This document shows, one piece after another, positions 1-6,573 of a DNA stretch of 11,265 bases (positions are counted from its first letter, which is position 1; the number at the start of each line of letters is the position of its first letter). Made by a program: the position numbers and the translations under genes. The stretch lies in the NCBI GenBank assembly GCA_934700635.1, contig CAKUXU010000024.1, forward strand, positions 1 to 11,265, given 5' to 3'. The stretch is from an uncultured Eubacteriales bacterium. GTDB lineage: Bacteria > Bacillota > Clostridia > Oscillospirales > Acutalibacteraceae. The notes beneath the pieces are model-generated. The model was not told where the DNA came from and made no database searches. It saw only the letters and a list, made by a program, of their open reading frames with translations.

Positions 1-1783
1 TTTCAATTATATTTTCTACATCTTTTTTTATTGTTTTTGGAATTATTCCATGATCTTTATTATATTTTTTCTGTATCTCTCTTCTTTTAGCGGTTTCAAT
101 AATTGCTTCTTCCATTGAAGGCGTTACTCCGTCTGCATACATTGTGACTTTACCATTTACATTTCTTGCAGCTCTTCCTATGGTTTGAATAAGAGATCTT
201 TCAGAACGGAGAAAACCTTGCTTGTCTGCATCTAGAATAGCTACAAAAGAAACTTCTGGAATGTCAAGACCTTCTCTTAAAAGATTTATACCGACTATTG
301 CATCAAGTTCTCCTGTTCTTAGATTTCTTACTATTTTCATTCTTTCTATTGTGTCGGTATTACTATGCATATACATTGCTTTTATCCCGACTCCTTTTAA
401 ATATTCGGTTAAATCTTCGGCCATTTTTTTAGTAAGGGTGGTTATTAAAGTTCTTTCATTTAATTTCTTTCTATTGTTTATTTCTTCGATTAAGTCATCT
501 ACTTGACCTTGTACCGGTTTAACGGATATTTCAGGGTCTAGAAGACCTGTTGGGCGAAGAATTTGTTTTGCAATATTTTTACTTCTTTCAATTTCAAAAT
601 CTCCGGGAGTTGCACTTACAAATATTACTTGATTTATTTTTGAATAAAATTCTTCGAAATTCATAGGTCTGTTATCAAAAGCGGAAGGAAGTCTGAACCC
701 ATTTTCGATCAGATTTTCTTTTCTGGAACGATCTCCTGCGTACATAGCTTTTACTTGTGGAAGTGTTACATGGGATTCGTCTATGAACATTAAAAAATCT
801 TTTGGAAAGTAGTTGAACAGCGTGCAGGGAGTGCTTCCTTTTTCACGACCTGAAAGTATAGCGGAATAATTTTCTATACCTTTGCAAAAACCTATTTCTT
901 CTAGCATTTCCATATCGTAGTTTACCCGTTGTTCTATTCTTTGAGCTTCTATAAATTTACCTCTTTTTTTAAAATAATTTACTCTTTCATCTTTTTCATT
1001 TTTTATTTTTTCAATTGCAGCATACAATTTTTCCTTTGGTATTACATAGTGCGAAGCGGGATAGATAGCACAGTGTTTTAAATTTGCCACTACTTCTCCT
1101 GTTAGTGGATTTATTTCTGATATTTTTTCTATATAATCCCCGAAAAATTCTATTCTTACGAGAAAATTAAAGGACGATGGAAATACTTCTATGGTATCTC
1201 CTCTGACTCTAAATTTGTTTCGTGTAGGCGAAATATCATTTCTTTCATATTGAAGGTCTATGAGTTTTTTTATTACATCGTCTCTTTTTTTATTTGTTTC
1301 GGGTCTGAGTGAAATGACCATGTTTTTGTAATCTATCGGGTCTCCAAGACTGTAAATACATGAAACACTTGCAACTATTATAACGTCGTTTCTTTCTGAA
1401 AGGGCGGAAGTGGCTGAATGTCTCAGCTTATCTATTTCATCATTTACCGATGAATCTTTTTCTATATAAGTGTCGGTTGAAGCAATATAAGATTCTGGCT
1501 GATAATAATCGTAGTAGGAAACGAAATATTCAACCGCATTATTTGGAAAGAAACTTCTGAATTCATTGCAAAGTTGAGCAGCTAAAGTTTTATTATGTGC
1601 AAGCACTAAAGTAGGTTTTTGAACTTTTTCGATAATATTTGCCATTGTAAAAGTTTTCCCGGAGCCTGTTACACCGAGAAGAGTTTGTTCTTTATATCCT
1701 TTTAAAACTCCGTTTGAAAGAGAATTTATAGCTTCTGGCTGATCTCCGCAGGGTTTATATTTTGAGTTTATTTTAAATTCCAT
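1..1783 (-). CDS. uvrB: UvrABC system protein B (excinuclease subunit B), C-terminally cut by the window edge
   Basis: UvrB is the DNA-damage verification helicase of nucleotide-excision repair. It is loaded by UvrA, opens the helix with a beta-hairpin and then recruits UvrC. My translation of the minus strand from ATG at 1783-1781 gives 594 codons with no stop before the edge. UvrB proteins are usually about 660 residues, so only the last ~65, including the UVR domain that contacts UvrC, lie outside. Visible motifs are [11 protein letters not shown] (9-19), Walker A GVTGSGKT (37-44), the beta-hairpin region [10 protein letters not shown] (90-99) continuing to [12 protein letters not shown], the DEAD-box variant DESH (about 335-338) and helicase motif [11 protein letters not shown] (from about 533). 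The start is supported by an AAAGGAAG ribosome-binding site 5-6 bases upstream on the minus strand. The gene is divergent from natA. No GAAC-N4-GTTC LexA-type box is visible upstream, although uvrB is SOS-regulated in many Firmicutes. The identification is secure. Confidence 0.97.
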   Translation of the reverse strand, partial: MEFKINSKYKPCGDQPEAINSLSNGVLKGYKEQTLLGVTGSGKTFTMANIIEKVQKPTLVLAHNKTLAAQLCNEFRSFFPNNAVEYFVSYYDYYQPESYIASTDTYIEKDSSVNDEIDKLRHSATSALSERNDVIIVASVSCIYSLGDPIDYKNMVISLRPETNKKRDDVIKKLIDLQYERNDISPTRNKFRVRGDTIEVFPSSFNFLVRIEFFGDYIEKISEINPLTGEVVANLKHCAIYPASHYVIPKEKLYAAIEKIKNEKDERVNYFKKRGKFIEAQRIEQRVNYDMEMLEEIGFCKGIENYSAILSGREKGSTPCTLFNYFPKDFLMFIDESHVTLPQVKAMYAGDRSRKENLIENGFRLPSAFDNRPMNFEEFYSKINQVIFVSATPGDFEIERSKNIAKQILRPTGLLDPEISVKPVQGQVDDLIEEINNRKKLNERTLITTLTKKMAEDLTEYLKGVGIKAMYMHSNTDTIERMKIVRNLRTGELDAIVGINLLREGLDIPEVSFVAILDADKQGFLRSERSLIQTIGRAARNVNGKVTMYADGVTPSMEEAIIETAKRREIQKKYNKDHGIIPKTIKKDVENIIE

Positions 1784-1817
1784 TTTTTCTTCCTTTACTT
1801 TTATATATTTTTATTTT

Positions 1818-1844
1818 ATTATAGCATTTTTCCAGTAAATTGAA
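1818..1844 (-). promoter_or_regulatory. Candidate sigma-A promoter of uvrB (extended -10)
   Basis: On the minus strand TGC-TATAAT occupies 1826-1818, a perfect -10 box with the TGn extension. The -35 region is poor: TTCAAT at 1844-1839 with a 15-base spacer, or AATTCA at 1846-1841 with 17. This is typical of extended -10 promoters. The predicted transcript would start around 1811 and leave a leader of roughly 28 bases before the uvrB ATG. Inference from sequence only. Confidence 0.6.
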
Positions 1845-1851
1845 TTATTCA
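1841..1851. repeat. Small inverted repeat between the divergent promoters
   Basis: TGAAT-T-ATTCA is a perfect 5-bp inverted repeat with a one-base centre. It lies over the likely -35 region of uvrB and just upstream of the natA -35. It could be an operator, but an 11-base AT-rich palindrome is expected by chance fairly often in DNA of this composition. Confidence 0.2.
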
Positions 1852-1857
1852 TAGGTA

Positions 1858-1886
1858 TGGAGATTCACTTTGAAACAATATAAAAT
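1858..1886 (+). promoter_or_regulatory. Candidate sigma-A promoter of the natA-natB-tcdA-recJ-rel-MBL operon
   Basis: TGGAGA (1858-1863, 4/6 to TTGACA), a 17-base spacer and TAAAAT (1881-1886, 5/6 to TATAAT) lie 30 bases upstream of the natA start. It is followed by a strong AAGGAGG at 1904-1910, six bases before the ATG. Moderate match; inferred from sequence. Confidence 0.5.
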
Positions 1887-1916
1887 TAACTTAGTAAATA
1901 AACAAGGAGGTATAAA

Positions 1917-2654
1917 ATGATAGTAGTAAAAAATATATCTAAAAGTCTTAATAATTTCAAGATTCTCAAAAATGTAAGCTTTGAAGTCAACGACGGCGAA
2001 ATAATGGGGTTGCTTGGACAAAATGGTGCCGGGAAAACAACACTTTTAAGAGTTTTGAGTACAATGCTTCGACCTGATACTGGAAATGCCGAAATAAACG
2101 GATTCGATCTTAGAAATGAATCTGAGAAAATAAGAAGTATAACTGGTATACTTTTCGGCAGTGAAGCAGGACTCTATGAAAGACTTACAGTTAAAGAAAA
2201 TTTAGAATATTTTGCTGAGCTTAATTTGATGAATAAGGAACATATTGAAAAAAGAATAAAATTTTTATCTGAAAAATTTGAATTTAAAAGTTATTTAAAC
2301 AAATTTGCTTTTGAGCTTTCTAAAGGTATGAAACAAAAAGTATCTATTGCCAGGGCTGTTATTCATGATCCTTGCGTTATGCTTCTTGATGAACCGGAAT
2401 CAGGACTTGACTTTAAAGCTTCAAGGATAGTTCTTGATTTTATAGATGATTGTAAAAAAGAGGGAAAATGTGTTATATTTTCGAGTCATTCTCTTGAAAA
2501 TATAAAAAATTATTCAGATCGAACAGCGGTTATTGACAAAGGAAAAATAATAAACGTTTTTAGTGTTTCTAAGTACAGAGAAAAATATACTGAAAGAGAA
2601 ATAAATGATATAATTTTAAACTGGGTTTGTAAGGAGGAAAAGAAAAATGATTAA
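1917..2654 (+). CDS. natA: NatA-like ABC transporter ATP-binding protein
   Basis: This is the cytoplasmic ATPase that powers the membrane protein encoded next door. Its 245 residues contain Walker A GQNGAGKT (34-41), the ABC signature in the form LSKGM (134-138, followed by KQKVSIARA), Walker B VMLLDEP (154-160), D-loop SGLD (162-165) and switch His191 in SSHS. The Q-loop position, around GILFGSE (77-83), carries Gly instead of Gln, as I recall for NatA-type subunits. NatA of Bacillus subtilis is of nearly identical length and works with NatB in Na+ extrusion. Length, LSKGM signature and the partner gene all favour NatA, but related ABC-2 exporters of drugs or peptides look similar, so the substrate is an inference. 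The start is fixed by AAGGAGG at 1904-1910. Its last 8 bases overlap natB, which implies translational coupling. First gene of the plus-strand operon. Confidence 0.85.
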   Translation: MIVVKNISKSLNNFKILKNVSFEVNDGEIMGLLGQNGAGKTTLLRVLSTMLRPDTGNAEINGFDLRNESEKIRSITGILFGSEAGLYERLTVKENLEYFAELNLMNKEHIEKRIKFLSEKFEFKSYLNKFAFELSKGMKQKVSIARAVIHDPCVMLLDEPESGLDFKASRIVLDFIDDCKKEGKCVIFSSHSLENIKNYSDRTAVIDKGKIINVFSVSKYREKYTEREINDIILNWVCKEEKKND

Positions 2655-3804
2655 AAAATCAATGTATATATTTCGAAAAGAAATGAAATGTATTGTAAGA
2701 GACAGAAAAAGTTTTGTACTGAGTTTTTTAATTCCTTTACTTCTTGTTCCTATTCTTCTTTTTACACTTGGCAGTTCTGTAAATGTCGGTGACAAGAAAA
2801 TAATAATTGCGGTGAATAATACTGAAAACTCATTTTGTAAATACTGTTTAGGTAAAGGTGATGTTGAAATAAAAGAAGTTGTTGATGTAAACAAAGCTTT
2901 GCAGACAGGCGAAATACTTGCATACGTGAAAATTAACGATAATTTAGATGAAAAAATAATAAGCGAAGGAAGGTTAAACGGGGACTATATAGAAATTACA
3001 AATTTTTCTTCGGTTAATTCTCTTTCGGCAAGTGGGAAAATTTTAAAGTACAAATCTGAATTTCAATTAAATATCTCTAATGAAAAAATTCAAAGTTATG
3101 ATGATATCGAAAAAATGTTGGAAGAAAACAAAAAAAGTAGTATAGAGGAAAAGTCTGAAAATAATAATTTAAATTCAATTTATTTTCGAATGCTTGCACC
3201 AGTTATGATTATTATATACTGCTGTGTAACTTCGCTTAACACTTCAACCGAAATCAGTTCAAATGAGAAAGAAAGAGGAACCTGGGAACCTTTACTTGCT
3301 ACAGGAGCAGATAGAAAATCTATAATTATAGGGAAGGTTTTTGCTTCTACATTGATGTCTCTTATGAGTTCGATTTCAACAATACTTGGTTTTTTAGGAT
3401 ATCTTATAATTTCTTCGGGAACATCAAGTACTATGATGTCATTATTTGGAATTTTAGACTTATTCATAATTTGCTTTATGTTTTCTTTATTTATTTCTTC
3501 TATTACTTTTTTTATAGGAGTTTATTCAAGGTCTTCGAAAGAAGCTCAGCTTTATTTTATGCCTATTTCAGCTGTTTGCGTATTACCAAGTTTTTTTGCG
3601 GGAGCAATTTCAACTGCGAGTGTGAATTTGGTGCATCTTTCGATACCGATTTTAAATATTATTATTATAAATGAAGCTATTAGCGGACTTGAAAATTTAT
3701 TTCATCTTTTGGTAGTTTCTTTATGGATTTTATTTTATGTTTTTTGTATTTTCAAAGTTACGGTTAAGCTTTTTGAAAAAGAGAGTATAATATTTAGAAG
3801 TTAG
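2647..3804 (+). CDS. natB: NatB-like ABC-2 type transporter permease
   Basis: This 385-residue membrane subunit pairs with the preceding ATPase. It has the ABC-2 layout: a basic cytoplasmic N-terminus, TM1 (about 22-43), a large polar extracytoplasmic domain (about 44-177), then TM2 (179-199), a cytoplasmic loop with the family-typical EKERGTWEPLLATGADRKSIIIGK segment (207-230), and TM3-TM6 (about 231-256, 266-292, 302-326 and 352-373). Length matches B. subtilis NatB (about 386), which exports Na+ with NatA. The start has AAGGAGG at 2631-2637 inside the natA end, nine bases before ATG. The extracytoplasmic domain contains a Cys-x-x-Cys pair (C64, C67) and TM2 holds adjacent C192-C193. Substrate (Na+, another cation or a toxic compound) cannot be settled from sequence. 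Confidence 0.82.
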   Translation: MIKKSMYIFRKEMKCIVRDRKSFVLSFLIPLLLVPILLFTLGSSVNVGDKKIIIAVNNTENSFCKYCLGKGDVEIKEVVDVNKALQTGEILAYVKINDNLDEKIISEGRLNGDYIEITNFSSVNSLSASGKILKYKSEFQLNISNEKIQSYDDIEKMLEENKKSSIEEKSENNNLNSIYFRMLAPVMIIIYCCVTSLNTSTEISSNEKERGTWEPLLATGADRKSIIIGKVFASTLMSLMSSISTILGFLGYLIISSGTSSTMMSLFGILDLFIICFMFSLFISSITFFIGVYSRSSKEAQLYFMPISAVCVLPSFFAGAISTASVNLVHLSIPILNIIIINEAISGLENLFHLLVVSLWILFYVFCIFKVTVKLFEKESIIFRS

Positions 3805-3812
3805 AAATTCTT

Positions 3813-3825
3813 GGAGGTAAAAATG
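3813..3825 (+). promoter_or_regulatory. Ribosome-binding site that decides the tcdA start
   Basis: GGAGG at 3813-3817 followed five bases later by ATG 3823. The upstream in-frame TTG (3811) overlaps this site and so is not the likely initiator. Confidence 0.8.
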
Positions 3826-4506
3826 AAAGAATCTTTTTATAGAACAGAGCTTCTCATAGGAAAAAATTCTTTGGAAAAGCTACAATTTAGCAGAGTTGCA
3901 GTTTTCGGGGTAGGTGGAGTAGGATCCTTTACTGTGGAAGCTCTTGCAAGAGCAGGTATAGGAAGTATTGATATATTTGACGGCGATAAAATCGATGTTA
4001 CAAATATAAATAGGCAATTAATTGCAACACATGAAAATATCGGGGAAGATAAAGTTTTAGCAATGAAAAAAAGAATTTTAAGTATAAATCCTGATATTAT
4101 AGTTGTTGCGAATAAATGTGTGTTTGGTAAGGAAAATCATGAAGAATACGATTTTGAAAAGTATGATTATATAGTTGATGCCATTGATATGGTTTCTTCA
4201 AAAATTTTAATTATAACCAAAGCCAATAGTTTAGGGAAAAAAGTTATAAGCAGTATGGGAATGGGTAATAAAATAAATCCTTCTTTAATCGAAATTGATG
4301 ATATTTTTTCAACATCCGTTTGCCCGCTTGCAAGAGTTATGCGAAGAGAACTAAAGAAAAGAAATGTAAATTCACTTAAAGTGGCATATTCAAAAGAAAA
4401 ACCGATTTACACGCCAAGCAATAAAGTTAATGCAAGTATATCTTTTGTTCCGTCAGTTGCAGGACTTTTAATTGCAGGAGAAGTTGTTAAAGATCTTATA
4501 AAATAA
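3823..4506 (+). CDS. tcdA: tRNA threonylcarbamoyladenosine dehydratase (E1/ThiF-like)
   Basis: TcdA (CsdL) uses ATP to convert t6A at position 37 of ANN-decoding tRNAs into the cyclic form ct6A, which improves decoding. The protein is 227 residues. The nucleotide-binding motif GVGGVGSFTVEALARAGIG is at 29-47, the acidic residue after strand 2 is D53, and the E1-type Arg finger region NINRQ is at 61-65. DAIDMVSSK (119-127), SSMGMGNK (143-150) and the TcdA-typical SVCPLARVMRRELKKR stretch (165-180, Cys167) follow. The end reads SFVPSVAGLLIAGEVVKDL, as in the family. I chose ATG 3823 because GGAGG at 3813-3817 is correctly spaced before it. A TTG at 3811, in frame and 12 bases upstream, would place the start inside that ribosome-binding site. 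It follows natB by 18 bases. ThiF and MoeB are alternatives, but the CPLARVMRREL region favours TcdA. Confidence 0.9.
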   Translation: MKESFYRTELLIGKNSLEKLQFSRVAVFGVGGVGSFTVEALARAGIGSIDIFDGDKIDVTNINRQLIATHENIGEDKVLAMKKRILSINPDIIVVANKCVFGKENHEEYDFEKYDYIVDAIDMVSSKILIITKANSLGKKVISSMGMGNKINPSLIEIDDIFSTSVCPLARVMRRELKKRNVNSLKVAYSKEKPIYTPSNKVNASISFVPSVAGLLIAGEVVKDLIK

Positions 4507-4536
4507 TCATTAGTACATAAAAAGGCGGAAAAGTAT

Positions 4537-6573
4537 ATGCGTATGCGTGACTGGAATATTAAAAAAATTGATAAAAAAGAAATTGCGGAAAAATCAAAAA
4601 GATGGGGAACATCTAAGATATGTACTGCTATTTTAATTGGACGAGGTTTTAAAGAAGATAAAGATGTTAAGAATTTTATTGATTGCCCTGAGCCGATGGA
4701 TCCGTTTGAATTTACAGATATGAAAATAGCAGTGGAGTGTATTAAAGAATCCATTGAAAAAAAAGAAAAAATATGCGTTTATGGAGATTATGATGCTGAC
4801 GGAATTACAGCAACAGCTTTACTTTATTCTTACCTTAAAAGCAAAGGAGCAGATGTGATTTACTATATACCTTCGAGAGAAAAAGAAGGATACGGTCTTA
4901 ATATTGACTCAGTTAAAAATTTGTATCAAAAAGGTGTTAAGGTTTTAATCACGGTTGACAACGGAATTTCGGCATATGATGAAATTGAATTTGCTGTTTC
5001 TTTGGGAATGAAAGTAATTGTAACGGATCATCATAAATTACCTGAAAAAATTCCTCCTGCAAATGCCATTGTTAATCCTTGCAGAGAAAAAAATTGGGAT
5101 AGTAAAATAAAAAATTTTTGCGGTGCAGGAGTCGTCTATAAAATAGTTGAAGCTATTGAAGGAAAAGCAAAGTACATTGATTTAGCAGTTTTAGGTACAA
5201 TAGGGGATTCAATGCCACTTTTTGGAGAATCGAGAATAATTGTTAAAAGAGGTCTTGAGTCTATTTCTTCCTCTGAAATACCTGGAATTAAAAATCTTAT
5301 TGAAGATTTAAAAATAAAAAATAAATCATTAGATTCAATAGATCTTGCTTTTAAAGTTGTTCCGAGGATTAATGCAAGCGGAAGAATGAATTCAGCCGAA
5401 GTTGCTCTTGAACTACTAATAGAAAAAGATGAAGATAAATGCCGAAACATTTGCAGTGAGCTTAATAATTTTAATTTAGAAAGAAAGGATATCGAAAAAT
5501 GCATTATTGCAGAGGTTGAAAATAAATTAAGTACAAACCCTTCTAGAAAATATGAAAATATTATAGTTATAGAGGGCGAAAATTGGCATCATGGAGTTAT
5601 AGGAATAGTTGCTTCTAAAATATCTGAAAAATATGGAAAGCCGTGTATTTTAATTTCTTCTGAGGGAAATCAAGCCAGAGGATCATGCAGAAGTATGGAA
5701 AATTTTTCTATATATGATGCTGTATTTTCTTGCAGACAGTATTTACAAAAGTTTGGAGGTCACACTGCAGCGGCGGGGATAAATCTTGAAACGGATAAAA
5801 TAAAAGATTTTTCTGATGCCATTATAAATTATTCAAGAAATTACGACCTTGAATTCCCTAAAATTGATATTGATGCGGAAATTTCTCTCTATGATTTTTC
5901 GAAAAGTACTCTTAAATCACTTGAAATTTTAAAGCCTTTCGGTTGTGGGAATCCCGAACCTATTTTCTGTGTTTGTCAAGTTATGATTGAAAAAATAAAT
6001 CCTATAGGAAACGGTAATCATCTTAAACTTAAATTTTATAAAGACGGATGTTTTTCCGAAATGCTTTATTTTAATAAAACAGCAGGAGATTTTTTATTTG
6101 AAGAAGGTCAAACAGTTGATGTTTCATTTACCATGCAAAGTAATTTTTTCAAAGGAAGAGAAAATGTTTCTGGGTATATAGTCGATTTAAAACTTTCAAA
6201 CGCTGATATGAGCGAAGCTATAAATGGCAAAAAAATTTATGAAAAATTTAAACGAGGAGAAAAACTAAGTATAGCTGAGGCAAATTTCATAATTCCTTCA
6301 AGAGATGACTTTATAAAAGCCTATCGATTTTTGTCTAATCCTTGCCACACAAGACCGGATATTGTTAGCATGAAAATTTTTGGGAAAAGCTCCGAGGTTG
6401 GTAAAATATATGTTATTTTGGATGCTTTTGAAGAGATGAACCTTATAAATTTATTTTGGAATTCAGATGAATTTGAAGTTGAAATAATTAAAAATACAGG
6501 CAAAAAAGTAAATTTAATGAGTTCAAATGTAATGATTTGTTTGAATAAATTTAAAGAGGGGGACTTTAAATGA
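4537..6573 (+). CDS. recJ: Single-stranded-DNA-specific exonuclease RecJ
   Basis: RecJ degrades single-stranded DNA 5' to 3' in recombination, mismatch repair and processing of stalled forks. The 678-residue protein has the DHH phosphoesterase core: GDYDADG (83-89), TVDNG (139-143), DHH (164-166), GTIGD (220-224) and RINASGRM (277-284). The DHHA1 domain follows, with GVIGIVASK (353-361), ARGSCRS (380-386) and FGGHTAAAG (406-414). Then comes the OB-fold region from LKPFGCGNPEP (465-475). The tail from about 575, containing IPSRDDFIKAYRFL, resembles the extra C-terminal domain of Firmicutes RecJ, so the protein is longer than E. coli RecJ (about 577). All metal-binding motifs are intact. ATG 4537 is preceded by AAAGGCGG (4521-4528), an imperfect Shine-Dalgarno; a second in-frame ATG at 4543 is possible but worse spaced. 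The stop overlaps the rel start in ATGA. Confidence 0.96.
   Translation: MRMRDWNIKKIDKKEIAEKSKRWGTSKICTAILIGRGFKEDKDVKNFIDCPEPMDPFEFTDMKIAVECIKESIEKKEKICVYGDYDADGITATALLYSYLKSKGADVIYYIPSREKEGYGLNIDSVKNLYQKGVKVLITVDNGISAYDEIEFAVSLGMKVIVTDHHKLPEKIPPANAIVNPCREKNWDSKIKNFCGAGVVYKIVEAIEGKAKYIDLAVLGTIGDSMPLFGESRIIVKRGLESISSSEIPGIKNLIEDLKIKNKSLDSIDLAFKVVPRINASGRMNSAEVALELLIEKDEDKCRNICSELNNFNLERKDIEKCIIAEVENKLSTNPSRKYENIIVIEGENWHHGVIGIVASKISEKYGKPCILISSEGNQARGSCRSMENFSIYDAVFSCRQYLQKFGGHTAAAGINLETDKIKDFSDAIINYSRNYDLEFPKIDIDAEISLYDFSKSTLKSLEILKPFGCGNPEPIFCVCQVMIEKINPIGNGNHLKLKFYKDGCFSEMLYFNKTAGDFLFEEGQTVDVSFTMQSNFFKGRENVSGYIVDLKLSNADMSEAINGKKIYEKFKRGEKLSIAEANFIIPSRDDFIKAYRFLSNPCHTRPDIVSMKIFGKSSEVGKIYVILDAFEEMNLINLFWNSDEFEVEIIKNTGKKVNLMSSNVMICLNKFKEGDFK

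Noticed and set aside
222..506. Plus-strand open frame of 94 codons
   Set aside because: It is the antisense shadow of uvrB, has a Ser/Phe/Ile-rich low-complexity product, and no ribosome-binding site was recognised.
1784..1916. Riboswitch, T-box or small RNA in the divergent intergenic region
   Set aside because: Only 133 bases, no extended pairing or conserved elements seen; promoters and ribosome-binding sites account for it.
3811..3822. TTG as the start of tcdA (adds MEVK)
   Set aside because: It overlaps the GGAGG ribosome-binding site that serves ATG 3823; the family N-terminus also fits the later start.
5136..5504. Minus-strand open frame of 122 codons within recJ
   Set aside because: It is antisense to a strongly conserved coding region, with Ser/Leu/Phe-biased composition and no supporting signals.
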